Counted from the first letter of the stretch, positions 7,849-19,171 are shown. The stretch is 32,990 bases of DNA from Planctomycetota bacterium (GCA_003696385.1 RFHO01000158.1:1-32990); one strand, 5' to 3'. Numbers and translations: made by a program. The notes: generated from the letters alone by a model not told the origin.

Positions 7849-10800
7849 ATGTATCGTCGCACCAGTGATCGTGCCGCCCCGGCCGTAGGACAGGGACCGC
7901 AGACGACCCTGTGGCACGCGGTCACGGAGGTGCGGCAGTGCGAACCGGCCGCGCTGATCGTGCCCCCGCGGATCGTGCGGCGGATGATCAAGCTGGATCG
8001 GGAGCTTCCGTATCTGGGGCTGCGCGTGCCGCACAGCGACAGCCTGGTGGTGTCGCGAGCGACCCTGCTGCGGAACGTGGAGCCGGAAGAGGTCGACGGA
8101 GCGTCGCTGGAAGGTCTGCCCGAACGGGTTCTGCTGCTGGCTCGGCCCGGCGATCGCGAACTCGCAGGGATGACAGCCGGCGAGCTGCTGCTGCGACTGT
8201 CCCGGCAGATGGTACATGCCCGTGTTCATGCGGCGCTGGAAGACGCCATCCAATCGAAGCGACTCAAACCCCGCGACGTCCGCCGGCGGATCGACCAGCT
8301 GGGCCAGGTGGCCTTCGATGAGGCGGTCGCCGTATTGCGCTCGGAAGAACGTCTGTTCGACGATTTCGACGCGATCGACGCCTATTGTGAACTGGCGGCC
8401 ACCTTCATCGAACAGCGGACTTTCGTTCCGCATTGGCTGCCGGTGTACTTTCCATCGTTGCCGGATGCCGATCGCGTGGCGGCGATCATCGGGCAGGACA
8501 TCGACATCGAGCGCCTCGCCGGTGCAGAGCGGCTGCCGGCGTCGGTCGTTCCGATCGTTCAAGCGCAACGCGCGCACGTCCTGGAAGGGTTTGCGGATTG
8601 GGCGCGAACCGAGTCCTCGACGGCCGCCGTGCAGGAAAACGAAGCCGCTCAATTGATTCACGAATTCTCGGTGGCCAAAGAGGCGCTCGGACACGTGCAG
8701 CCCAATTCGTGGCACGTGCACCGATATCTGCGTCAGGCCGCACAGCGTCTGGAGCGCGGCAACACGGTGGGCGCGGCGGTCTGTCGCATGGCCGCGCTGG
8801 CCTGGGCGTTCCCGGCCGACTGGCATGCGATCGAAAATCTGGTCCTGGAATGCGTGCAGGAGCTGCGAAGGCGACTGTGTCGCGCACTGGCGCTGCCGGA
8901 CGAAGAGGCACATCAGTGGGACGCGTGCCTCGCCGAACTGCTGGTGCTCTCGATCGACGGCTTCTGGAACCATGAAAAACGGCTGCTGTACGACCTGCAG
9001 GCGATCTGCGTCGATTTCGAACGGCCCGTCCACCAGGTGGATCTGATCGGCTGGTTGCGGACGTTCGGTCGCCGTCCCCTGCAGCGTCCGCTGCCCAACC
9101 AGCAATTGGTTCAGATGACCAAGCGGCTGCAGCGGTCCATGCGTCGTCTGTCGCGCTGCCGGGTTTCGACGGACCGGCGCCGGCGGCTGCAGCGGCTGCT
9201 GTCGGCGGCGCTGGTGTCGACCGAACGACAGATGCGCCAGCGTTTCCGGCCGATGATCGAAGACGTGCTGGAGTCGACCGGTTTCGTTCCAGACGTACGG
9301 CCGGAGATCGTCGCCCGGCGGAAGCTGACCGAGGAACTGCTGGATATCGTCGCGGAGCACGGTCTGCTGACGTTCGGAAACCTTCGCGATGCGATCGCCC
9401 GCAACCAGTTGAAGCTGCCGGACGTGGGCGGTGTGGTGGAACTGTTGCTGGGAGACCGCCTGCTGCGTGCCAACCGGCTGCTGGGTGAGCGGTTGGAAGG
9501 CGTTTACCAGCGCGCCCCGTTCTACCTGCGGTGGCTCCAACGCCTCAGTTCGCTGGCATTCGGCACGCGAACCGGCCGGTTTTTGACGCGGTTCGTGGTG
9601 CTTCCCTACGGCGGCGCTTTCGTGGTCCTGGAGGGACTCAGCCATTTGTTGGGGCTGTTCCATGTGGACAACCAGCGGCTGCGTGCGGAAACGACACTTG
9701 TGGCAGTGGGGACGCTGATCCTGTTGTTGATGCACGCGCACCGCGTCCGCGAGGGACTCGTCCGTGTGCTGTGGTCTGTGGCCCGATGGCTGCGGCGGCT
9801 GGGCATCGAATGGCCGCAGTGGCTGCTGGAGTCCACGGGGTTGCGCCGTCTGTTGCGGAGTCGCTGGACGTTGCTGTTCCGCCGCACCGTGTTCGATCCC
9901 TTGCTGCTGACGGTGCTGATCTGCTGGGGTGGAGCGGCGGTCGGCTGGCTGCCGTCGGTACCGAACGTGTGGTGGCAGTTGGCCATGTGGATCGCTCTGA
10001 GCCTGTTGCTCAACTCGCGAGTGGGCCGGGACGTGGAAGAGGTCACCTCGGAATGGATCGCCCTGGCGTGGCGACAGGCATGTACCGCAGCGGCCGTGCT
10101 GTTCGAAGCGGTCATGACCACGTTCAAGCGGCTCTTGGAGGGTCTGGAACGGCTGCTGTACGCCGTGGACGAATGGCTGCGGTTTCGCACCGGTGAGAGC
10201 ACGCTGACTTTGGCATTGAAGGCCGTCCTGGGCGTCGGCTGGGCCGCGGTGTCGTACGTCGTGACGTTTGCGACGACGTTGCTGATCGAACCACAGATCA
10301 ATCCGATCAAGCATTTCCCCGTGGTCACGGTTTCGCACAAGATTCTGCTGCCGATGGCCGGTCCGCTGAGCAAGTTTCTGGCCCCGAGCCTGGGAACGGC
10401 GCTGGCGGGAACGGCCGCGGGAGCCATCGTGTTCGTCACACCCGGCATGTTCGGCTTTCTGGTGTGGGAGCTCAAATCGAACTGGCGGTTGTATGCGGCC
10501 AACCGGCCCAGGGAGTTGCGACCGGTGCTCGTCGGCCCGCATGGCGAAACGATGATCCGACTGATGAAACCGGGATTCCATTCGGGGACGCTGCCGAAGC
10601 TGTACCACCGGCTGCGATGGGCCGTTCGCCACGGTCACCCCGACCGTCCCGACGTCGCCGAACACAAATACCGCGAACGGCTCGCACACCTGCAGGAAGC
10701 CGTCTCGCGATTCTGCGAACGCGAGCTGCTCGGTCTGCTGAGAGTCTCCCGGCGATTCGGGGGGGTGGACTTGAGCGTGGAGTCCGTCCGCGTTGCTTCC

Positions 10801-11334
10801 AACAACATCCGTTTCCGCATCGCGTCGCAGTGGCCGGACGGCCCGCCCTGCGAGATCGCCTTTCAGGAACAATCGGGATTCCTCCTGGCGTGCGTGTTGG
10901 ACCTCGGGTGGCTCCGGGACTGTACGCCTGAGCAAAGATGCGTCTTCGCAACGGCACTGGCGGGGTTCTACAAACTCGCCGGTGTCGACCTGGTGCGTGA
11001 GCAGATCGAAAAGGCTCTGGGGCCGCACCATCCGCCCTACGACATTCGCGAACACTGGTTGGTGGTCTGGCCGGACGCCGCGTTCGAAACGGAGGTCCGT
11101 TACGACCTGTCGCACCGTGGCGAAATCAAGCCGTCACCGCGGTCCGCGGCGGAGGCGTTTTTGCTGCCGGTGCTGCACGGATCACGTCTGTTCTTTCGTG
11201 ACACACCGCTCACGTGGCAGTGGTGGGTGGAGTTCTGGGAAGCCGAATCGCTGGACGCCATCCCCTCACCACCGCCGCCGCACTGCCAGGTGCTGCCCGA
11301 TCCATCCGCCGATCCGCAGCCGCTGGGCTCCTGA
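7849..11334 (+). CDS. Large multi-pass membrane protein of unknown function (1161 aa)
   Basis: I do not recognise a family. About 570 N-terminal residues are charged, helix-rich and Arg/Leu-rich, with no export signal, and are probably cytoplasmic. A membrane region follows with hydrophobic segments at about 578-605, 613-632, 683-700, 705-722, 783-810 and 845-880. The last 280 residues are again soluble, with a helical stretch (AEHKYRERLAHLQEAVSRFCERELLGLLRVSRRF) followed by a mixed alpha/beta part, and end in a Pro-rich tail. No ATPase, protease or transporter motif is visible. The start at 7849 has only a weak upstream GGCGGA, so a nearby alternative start is possible. The neighbours (HtrA, cyclophilin, BON protein) suggest an envelope role, by inference only. 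The equally long antisense ORF is a shadow. Confidence 0.75.
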   Translation: MYRRTSDRAAPAVGQGPQTTLWHAVTEVRQCEPAALIVPPRIVRRMIKLDRELPYLGLRVPHSDSLVVSRATLLRNVEPEEVDGASLEGLPERVLLLARPGDRELAGMTAGELLLRLSRQMVHARVHAALEDAIQSKRLKPRDVRRRIDQLGQVAFDEAVAVLRSEERLFDDFDAIDAYCELAATFIEQRTFVPHWLPVYFPSLPDADRVAAIIGQDIDIERLAGAERLPASVVPIVQAQRAHVLEGFADWARTESSTAAVQENEAAQLIHEFSVAKEALGHVQPNSWHVHRYLRQAAQRLERGNTVGAAVCRMAALAWAFPADWHAIENLVLECVQELRRRLCRALALPDEEAHQWDACLAELLVLSIDGFWNHEKRLLYDLQAICVDFERPVHQVDLIGWLRTFGRRPLQRPLPNQQLVQMTKRLQRSMRRLSRCRVSTDRRRRLQRLLSAALVSTERQMRQRFRPMIEDVLESTGFVPDVRPEIVARRKLTEELLDIVAEHGLLTFGNLRDAIARNQLKLPDVGGVVELLLGDRLLRANRLLGERLEGVYQRAPFYLRWLQRLSSLAFGTRTGRFLTRFVVLPYGGAFVVLEGLSHLLGLFHVDNQRLRAETTLVAVGTLILLLMHAHRVREGLVRVLWSVARWLRRLGIEWPQWLLESTGLRRLLRSRWTLLFRRTVFDPLLLTVLICWGGAAVGWLPSVPNVWWQLAMWIALSLLLNSRVGRDVEEVTSEWIALAWRQACTAAAVLFEAVMTTFKRLLEGLERLLYAVDEWLRFRTGESTLTLALKAVLGVGWAAVSYVVTFATTLLIEPQINPIKHFPVVTVSHKILLPMAGPLSKFLAPSLGTALAGTAAGAIVFVTPGMFGFLVWELKSNWRLYAANRPRELRPVLVGPHGETMIRLMKPGFHSGTLPKLYHRLRWAVRHGHPDRPDVAEHKYRERLAHLQEAVSRFCERELLGLLRVSRRFGGVDLSVESVRVASNNIRFRIASQWPDGPPCEIAFQEQSGFLLACVLDLGWLRDCTPEQRCVFATALAGFYKLAGVDLVREQIEKALGPHHPPYDIREHWLVVWPDAAFETEVRYDLSHRGEIKPSPRSAAEAFLLPVLHGSRLFFRDTPLTWQWWVEFWEAESLDAIPSPPPPHCQVLPDPSADPQPLGS

Positions 11335-11613
11335 CCGGCGTCCAAGCGGCCTTTCCCCACCGCCGAATCGACCGATCTTGGCCCGTTCCCTCAGAAAGAC
11401 TCATAAACCCGGCCGGACCCGTCCGATCTATACAACCGGCACAGTTTGACATTGCGCCCGCGGAATCCCTGCCGCGGGAGTGAATCCGGTGCCGCCGGAC
11501 CGCTTCGGAGGCGGTTGCGCGAGCGGCCCGACCACCGGAAGCAGAACCGGCCGTGCGGCGGTGTTCCCATGCGAACCGCAGATCGACGGTGACCAGGACC
11601 AGGAGGTTGGAGA

Positions 11614-12990
11614 ATGCGTAAGCACCGCAAATGGGTGATGACCTTGGGCTTGCTCGCGGCTGCTCCGGGGGCCGCCTGGGCGGGACCGCTGTCTTTTCTG
11701 CCGTTCGGCAAGAGCAGGCCGGCCGCCGTGACCAAACAGGACAATCAGAAAACCGCCGAGGCGATCGCGCGCGCACTTAGAAGGGCCCGCCTGACCGGCT
11801 ACGACATCGAAATCGAATTCCGCGACGGCGTGGCGCGACTGACGGGCAAGATCAAGGACGCCGCCCAGAAGGCGCGGGCCACGAAGGTCGTGGCCGCCGT
11901 TCCCGGCGTGCGTTCGGTGGACAACCGCCTGGAGCCGATGGACTCGGCCGCCGCACCTCCACCGGCGGCGCAATCGCACAAGACGGCCGGGCAGCGGCAG
12001 ACGCTCAGCTTCGCAGATTTCGCCGCCGGCAAAGGCCGCAAGTCCGACATCGAGCCGGCTTCCGGTGAAGCGGCTTCCCCGGCGAACAACCAGCAACTGG
12101 CCGAACGTGTCGCGGCAGCACTGAAACAGGCTCGGCTGAGCGGCTATGACATGGAAATCCGCGTCCGCGACGGGGTCGCGACACTGAAGGGTTCGGTCGG
12201 CACGCCGCAGGAGCGGGAGCAGGTCAATCAGGTGGTTGCCGCCGTGCCGGGGATCCGCAAGGTCGACAATCGGCTCACGGTCGCGAACTCCGCTGCGGGC
12301 GCTTCACGGTTCGATCCGGCCACCAATCAGCGTGTGGCCGAGCAGATCGCCGCCGTGCTGAAGCGTTCGCAGTTGCGTGGCTTCGACATCGACGTGCGGT
12401 TCAAGGACGGAGTCGCGCTGCTCAGCGGGACCGTGCCGACGCCGGAAGCGGCGGCCTACGCCGCACAGCTCGTCTCCAGCGTCCCGGAGGTGCGTACGAT
12501 CGAATCGCGGCTCGTGCCGCTGAGCCGCCCGGCCGGCGCGGCCGCGCCGATGCCCACTGCTGCCGCCGCCGCTGCCCCGCGGATTCCGCTTCCCGCCTTG
12601 CCGGTTCCGGGCATGTCGGCCGCAGGACGCATCCACCCGGCCGCATTCCAGGGAACCGCCCCCGAAGCACCCACTGGGCCGGGAATGCCGCCGGCACCGC
12701 CCGCCTATGCCCATCCGGGCCAAGGGCCCTCGCACGTGGCGTACAACCTGCCACGGCTGCCGGAATATGCATGGCCGTCGTATGCCGCCTATCCGAACTC
12801 GGCCCAGATCACCTACCCGACCGAATATGCGGCCTCGGCGTGGCCGTACATCGGACCATTCTATCCGTATCCACAGATCCCGCTTGGCTGGCGACAGGTC
12901 CAGCTGGAATGGGACGACGGATACTGGAATCTGAACTTCCGCCCGCGGACGGACCGCTGGTGGTGGTTCATGGACCCGAAGAACTGGTGA
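11614..12990 (+). CDS. Exported protein with three BON domains and aromatic C-terminal tail
   Basis: The 458-residue protein has a signal peptide (MRKHRKWVMTLGLLAAAPGAAWA). Three BON repeats follow at about 46-110, 152-218 and 230-298, each with the pattern A..I...L....L.GYDIEI...DGVA.L.G.........A..VV..VPGV..VDNRL. BON domains are thought to bind membranes or stabilise envelopes, as in OsmY. A long Ala/Pro linker leads to a Tyr/Trp-rich end (SAWPYIGPFYPYPQIPLGWRQVQLEWDDGYWNLNF...WWWFMDPKNW) that looks like a separate conserved module. AGGAGG precedes the ATG, and a strong terminator lies about 120 bp downstream. A role in outer envelope maintenance is inferred. Confidence 0.88.
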   Translation: MRKHRKWVMTLGLLAAAPGAAWAGPLSFLPFGKSRPAAVTKQDNQKTAEAIARALRRARLTGYDIEIEFRDGVARLTGKIKDAAQKARATKVVAAVPGVRSVDNRLEPMDSAAAPPPAAQSHKTAGQRQTLSFADFAAGKGRKSDIEPASGEAASPANNQQLAERVAAALKQARLSGYDMEIRVRDGVATLKGSVGTPQEREQVNQVVAAVPGIRKVDNRLTVANSAAGASRFDPATNQRVAEQIAAVLKRSQLRGFDIDVRFKDGVALLSGTVPTPEAAAYAAQLVSSVPEVRTIESRLVPLSRPAGAAAPMPTAAAAAAPRIPLPALPVPGMSAAGRIHPAAFQGTAPEAPTGPGMPPAPPAYAHPGQGPSHVAYNLPRLPEYAWPSYAAYPNSAQITYPTEYAASAWPYIGPFYPYPQIPLGWRQVQLEWDDGYWNLNFRPRTDRWWWFMDPKNW

Positions 12991-13322
12991 GCCGTGCTCG
13001 GTGCGGGCAGGTCGGTGATCCGGAAGGACTCCCCCCGGCGGCAGGACGCCGCCAGCCGGCCTGTCCGCCACGAAATCCAACCTCCCCGTCCCGCCGATCC
13101 GGGCCAGTGTGGGCGAGGAGCATTCTTCGGAGTGCTCCCCGCCCTGCTTTTTTGCCCGCCGATCCTCGCTTGCCAGCCTCGACGGCCGCACTCGCAGCGC
13201 GCCTCTCCACCGGCGGCACGGTCCGGCACGGACGGAAACGAACCACGACCGCCGGCCGGCACGCGGCACAACACCGTCACACCGTCGGTGCCGTCGAAAC
13301 CCCGCTCACCCGTGAACGCCAC
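12991..13322. other. Convergent intergenic region
   Basis: This 332-bp region lies between the ends of the BON gene (plus) and the UvrD helicase gene (minus). It holds a strong plus-strand terminator at 13111-13153. No T-tract hairpin was seen for the minus-strand helicase gene, and no gene was recognised here. Confidence 0.6.
13111..13153 (+). terminator. Rho-independent terminator after the BON gene
   Basis: GGGCG-A-GGAGCATTC, loop TTCG, GAGTGCTCC-C-CGCCC forms a stem of 14 base pairs with a single A/C mismatch and a stable UUCG-type tetraloop. It is followed by TG and CTTTTTT (T6 at 13148-13153). On the opposite strand there is no T tract, so it acts for the plus-strand BON gene. Confidence 0.88.
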
Positions 13323-15320
<1,998 letters not shown>

Positions 15321-15485
15321 TGCAATCCGATCGCGTCCTGCACTGTGGAATGTCGGTGCGACGTTCGTCCCAGGACTCCCGTCGCCTTGGGATCCCGTCC
15401 CGCGGTGTCGTTCGTTGCCAGCGACACGCCACGCCCGGTCGGCGCAGCCCCACCGGGACTGCCCGTCGGCCTCGGCCTCCGGCGT

Positions 15486-16850
15486 TCACGGAGTACAGAT
15501 CTCCGCGAACCAGCGTCGCAGTCGCCGCATCATCGGGCGGTCGTCCAGGAACATCGCCGTGGCGTGATAACCGAGCCCGGACCGCTCCCACGTCCAGCGC
15601 ACCTCGGGTCGCGTGGCCGCCACCACGGGCGCGTACTTCTTCGGATCATTGTCGATCTGAAAGATCGCACACCCCCGGAATCGCCGCGCCCGCTCGACCG
15701 CGCCCTCCATGGTCGATTGCCGCCAGTGTGAGCCGTCATAGTGCTGGCAGGCCACGAACGCTTTCCACAACCCCGCAATGCGATCGTTCCGCAGGCCGAT
15801 GTACCCACAGGCGATGGCCCCCCGCGAAAACCCGCTCAGGACAACGTTCCGCCGGTCCCCACCCCAGCGATCGCAGATTTCTTCGATTACCCGCACAGTG
15901 TACGCGGCGGTGTCATCCCCGTCATTGGAACCGAATCCCGCTTCGGCGATCGTTCCCTGCCGCCGGTCGACGAACGGCAGGCTGACCCAGATCGCCCCTC
16001 GTCCGCGGCTGATGCCATAACCGATCACGCATTGCTCGGGCCGTCCCGTCGACCAGCACGCCCGCGCGTCGAAGAACACGTTTCCGGGAAACTCGGCGAT
16101 CACCGGAAAGCTCCCGCGAGGCGTCCAGTCCTCCGGAAGGTAAACCGCGCAGTAGGCCTCCGAATCGTCACCGGGCAGGCGGTACCGGACGCGCCGCCCG
16201 GGCCGCGGCGGGCCGTCGGTCATTTCCGGAACCAGCAACCGATTCCCCGGCGGCGTCCATCGGGGCGCTTGGCCTTCGGTTCGCAAATCCGACACCTCCA
16301 GAGTGGCCCGCTCCGTGCGTTGTATCATCACCCGGATTTCAGCCAATCGCGTCGGGTCGATCTTCGGGGTTCCGTCGGGATACCGCTCCCGCAGGTCGCA
16401 TCGGAGCTGTTCGGTGCTCCCCGGCTCGCTGCGGACCACGTCACCGACCGCCGCCCAGCCGTGCGAACCGACCGCCCACAGCGTCACCACCGCCGGATCA
16501 TCCCCCACGTTGCGGACCGTGGCCGTGACGAATCGGACCTCCGACAGCCGCCAGCCCTCACGCGGCGACGGGATGGAAACCCACGCCACGCTGCGACGCG
16601 GATCCGGTACGCCCTCGCCCAGCGGAAGGGCCAGGCCATCCTGAGTCAGTCGCAGCACCCGGTTCCCGGCCCGCGAAGCGAATTCGGCCCGCAGTCCACG
16701 GCACGATAGCCCACCCGTTTCGGAGAAGACATGGTCCCACAACGCCCCCGCCTCCGCGTCGTCCTGCAACGCCCCCACCATTGCCGCACCGGCCGCGAAG
16801 AACACCACGATCGCCCGGACGATCCGCGCCCGTCGACGCCGATCACACAT
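15486..16850 (-). CDS. Exported alpha/beta-hydrolase (esterase-like) with N-terminal beta-rich domain
   Basis: The 454-residue product begins with a basic signal peptide (MCDRRRRARIVRAIVVFFAAGAAMVGA). Residues about 37-195 look beta-rich (VSIPSPREGWRLSEVRFVTATVRN, DVVRSEPGSTEQLRCDL, MIQRTERATLEVSDL), suggesting a carbohydrate-binding-like module. From about 220 an alpha/beta-hydrolase fold follows: AYCAVYLPEDW, FPVIAEFPGNVF, nucleophile elbow GFSRG (Ser342), a candidate acid in FQIDNDP (Asp400 or Asp402) and His429 in GLGYHA. It may be a periplasmic carbohydrate esterase or similar; the substrate is unknown. ATG 16850 follows GGGGAG and starts the signal peptide; the longer track ORF from 17327 overlaps the kinase gene and is rejected. 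It probably follows the kinase gene in the same direction after 251 bp. Confidence 0.82.
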   Translation of the reverse strand: MCDRRRRARIVRAIVVFFAAGAAMVGALQDDAEAGALWDHVFSETGGLSCRGLRAEFASRAGNRVLRLTQDGLALPLGEGVPDPRRSVAWVSIPSPREGWRLSEVRFVTATVRNVGDDPAVVTLWAVGSHGWAAVGDVVRSEPGSTEQLRCDLRERYPDGTPKIDPTRLAEIRVMIQRTERATLEVSDLRTEGQAPRWTPPGNRLLVPEMTDGPPRPGRRVRYRLPGDDSEAYCAVYLPEDWTPRGSFPVIAEFPGNVFFDARACWSTGRPEQCVIGYGISRGRGAIWVSLPFVDRRQGTIAEAGFGSNDGDDTAAYTVRVIEEICDRWGGDRRNVVLSGFSRGAIACGYIGLRNDRIAGLWKAFVACQHYDGSHWRQSTMEGAVERARRFRGCAIFQIDNDPKKYAPVVAATRPEVRWTWERSGLGYHATAMFLDDRPMMRRLRRWFAEICTP

Positions 16851-17101
16851 TCCGCAACTCCCCGCCCCGAAGAACGGGATCGCTCGAGACGATCGCCTCC
16901 GCTTCCCGCAGACGCACCGCATCCCGTGCGCCAACGGGACCTCCGGTTCCGCCACCGCTCCCCCAGCACCGACAGCATGAAGACTGCACGTCCGGAACAC
17001 CGCTTGCCCGATCCGTCTCCGAGGCGGTTCAGTGTGACATGCATCGGTCGCCACCGCCGTGCGGATTGTGTGCGCCGACCGAACCGGCTCTCCGGCACGG
17101 T

Positions 17102-17986
17102 TCACTGCTCGGCGAGCTGACGCTGTGCCTCCCGGAACCGCTCCACCATCTCGCTCGCCGAACTCCAGCGGTCGTCCGGGTGCTTCTCCAGCCCCTTCAT
17201 GATCGTCTCGGCGACCAGCTCCGGGACCTCCGGGTTCAACGAACGGATGTCGCGTGGCGGCTGGTTGATGTGCTTGACCACCGCGTCCAGCGATCGGTCG
17301 GCCTCGAACGGCAGCTCTCCCGTCCACATCTCGTAACAGGTGACCGCATACGAATACAGATCGATCCGATGGTCCGTCCGCTGTCGCTTGATCAGCTCCG
17401 GGGCCATGTGCGTGGCCGTTCCGGTGCGATTGCCCGGCCGTTGGAATTCCGGAGTGTTCGGCACGACCAGACCGAAGTCGATCAGCTTGACGACGTTGTC
17501 GTTGCGAACCATCACGTTGCGCGGGCAGATGTCACGGTGGATCCAATCATGCCTGTGCAACCAGTCGATGGCTTCCCCGAGCTGGATCATGTAGCTGATA
17601 CGGTGCTTCTTCATCCGCTCGCTTTGCACATCGACCAGGTAACTGAGCCCGACCCCTTCGATGAATTCCATCACCAGGAACTGCTCGAGTTCCTTCGTCC
17701 AGCCGTACTCATAGGTCTCGACGATGTTCGGGTGCTTCAACTGAACGGCGATTTCGCCTTCCGTCGGCCTGGCCAGCCCCGCAAACCGGGCTTCCAGTTG
17801 CTCCGTCTTCAGCTTGTCCAGGACTTTCAGTGCGACGAGTTGCCCGGTCTTGGTGTCGCGTGCGCGCCAAACGCGAGACATGCTGCCCTGCCCGACCCGA
17901 CTGATCAGCTCGAATCGTCGCGTGATGTCGGTCAGCTCGATCTTCTGCTTCGGCGCCCACAGCCGTCGGATGAACTCGAATACCAT
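17102..17986 (-). CDS. Ser/Thr protein kinase (Hanks type) with HRDICPRN catalytic loop
   Basis: The 294-residue protein is a nearly bare kinase domain with a short N-terminal segment and no membrane anchor or sensor. Visible motifs are the glycine loop GQGSMSRVW (32-40), ATP lysine Lys54 in VALKVLDK, HRDICPRNVMV (150-160), DFG (170-172), MAPE (194-197) and DLYSYAVTCYEMWTGELPF. The Lys of the usual HRDxKPxN loop is Cys154, while Asp152 and Asn157 are kept. The track ORF starts at 18202, but its first 72 residues are Arg-rich and unconserved; ATG 17986 gives a normal kinase N terminus, although no clear ribosome binding site precedes it. The target proteins are unknown. It lies between cdsA and the hydrolase on the same strand. 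Confidence 0.88.
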   Translation of the reverse strand: MVFEFIRRLWAPKQKIELTDITRRFELISRVGQGSMSRVWRARDTKTGQLVALKVLDKLKTEQLEARFAGLARPTEGEIAVQLKHPNIVETYEYGWTKELEQFLVMEFIEGVGLSYLVDVQSERMKKHRISYMIQLGEAIDWLHRHDWIHRDICPRNVMVRNDNVVKLIDFGLVVPNTPEFQRPGNRTGTATHMAPELIKRQRTDHRIDLYSYAVTCYEMWTGELPFEADRSLDAVVKHINQPPRDIRSLNPEVPELVAETIMKGLEKHPDDRWSSASEMVERFREAQRQLAEQ

Positions 17987-18256
17987 GGTCTGCTGTACTC
18001 GACGATGCCACCTGCGCAGCCGGCCCGAAGCTGACTCGATCGTTTCGATTTGCCCGTCTGGTCGCCCAGGCGGCCCGTCCGCTTCGCCATCACACCGCTC
18101 GCGGACGCCGCAGGCCGCCCTGCATACGTTCGCGGCCGCCTTCGTCGCGTCAAGGTACGCGCAACGCCGGTCCACCGGACACTGGACACTCCCAGTGCCC
18201 ACGAAAGCGGCACGGAACGCAGCCGCGACCGCTCCTCCGAACGGCGATTTCGCCCG

Positions 18257-19171
18257 TCAGCGCGGCAGCACCAGCGGCCACCAGAGCCACCATATGAGAA
18301 TGATCGGCCCAGAATACAGGACGCTGTCCAACAAATCGAGCAACCCGCCAAAACCGGGTAACAGTTCGGAGGCGTCCTTCTGTTCAACCTCACGTTTGAT
18401 CAGAGATTCGGCAAGGTCGCCCATCAGGCCCACTGCAGCGAGCACGATACCATAGCCGAAGGCGACAGGCCACGGACGCACGACGACGTCTTCTCCAAAA
18501 ACCGACGGTATCGTCCCGAACCACACGCACGCCCCCACTCCACCGCCGACCAACGCCCCCACGAATCCCGCCCACGTCTTTCCGGGACTCAGATGCGGCG
18601 CCATCTTCCGCTTTCCGAACAGACGCCCAAACGTGTATGCGAAAATGTCCCCGCATTTCACTGCGACGACCAGCGACCCCAGCGCGACATAGCCGAGTTC
18701 GGCAGTCGGCAGCCACCGCAACTGGGCCGTCAGCCCGATCCCCCCCACCACATACAACAGCCCCAACGCCTCCGCGCACAGACCTTGCAGATGGCCTGCC
18801 GGTGCGACGAACCGAATGCAGCGGTGCGCGAACGACGCCGCCAACAGAACGCTCGAGGCAAGCAACCCGGTGCCCGCGCACTGCAGCACGAGTGCCCCGG
18901 AACCGCTAAGCTGCACCGACGGATGCGGCACGAACCGGGGCCCCCAGAAGGCTGCCACGCCAAGCGTACAGGCCAATGACAGCGGGGCCGGTTGCACGGA
19001 CCACCCCCCTTTTCGCATCAGGTCCCCCAGTTCCCAACCGCTGCGAGCGGCCAGCAGCATGGCGACGACCCACAGGATCCGACCATCCGCCCCGGCGCGA
19101 TGGTCGGCCACGAAGATCGCCACGAAGGCTGGAATGAGGATCGCCGACATCAACAAACGCCAACGCAGCAT
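18257..19171 (-). CDS. cdsA: Phosphatidate cytidylyltransferase (CDP-diglyceride synthase)
   Basis: The 304-residue, multi-pass membrane protein makes CDP-diacylglycerol from phosphatidate and CTP, the precursor of the anionic and zwitterionic phospholipids. The diagnostic C-terminal signature is clear: GDLAESLIKREVEQKDASELLPGFGGLLDLLDS, with the Lys-Arg and Lys-Asp residues and the GGxLDxxDS end. Upstream, KCGDIFAYTFGRLFGKRKMAPHLSPGKTWAGFVGALVGG matches the conserved cytoplasmic loop. About eight hydrophobic segments precede it. ATG 19171 follows GGGGGAAA and opens with a membrane segment (MLRWRLLMSAILIPAFVAIFVA); the 90 extra residues of the track ORF are shadow. It is the first gene of the minus-strand run ending with the helicase. 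Confidence 0.93.
   Translation of the reverse strand: MLRWRLLMSAILIPAFVAIFVADHRAGADGRILWVVAMLLAARSGWELGDLMRKGGWSVQPAPLSLACTLGVAAFWGPRFVPHPSVQLSGSGALVLQCAGTGLLASSVLLAASFAHRCIRFVAPAGHLQGLCAEALGLLYVVGGIGLTAQLRWLPTAELGYVALGSLVVAVKCGDIFAYTFGRLFGKRKMAPHLSPGKTWAGFVGALVGGGVGACVWFGTIPSVFGEDVVVRPWPVAFGYGIVLAAVGLMGDLAESLIKREVEQKDASELLPGFGGLLDLLDSVLYSGPIILIWWLWWPLVLPR

Noticed and set aside
7630-11115. A minus-strand ORF of 1161 codons, the same length as the plus-strand protein it overlaps
   Set aside because: It is antisense to the membrane protein gene, its translation is Gln/Arg/His-rich without a fold signature, and the equal length is coincidence. Few stop codons arise in the opposite frame of GC-rich genes.
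11462-11475. GAATCCCTGCCG, a 12-base match to the tRNA-Gln 3' end
   Set aside because: It is too short for an attachment site and is not accompanied by an integrase or a genomic island boundary.
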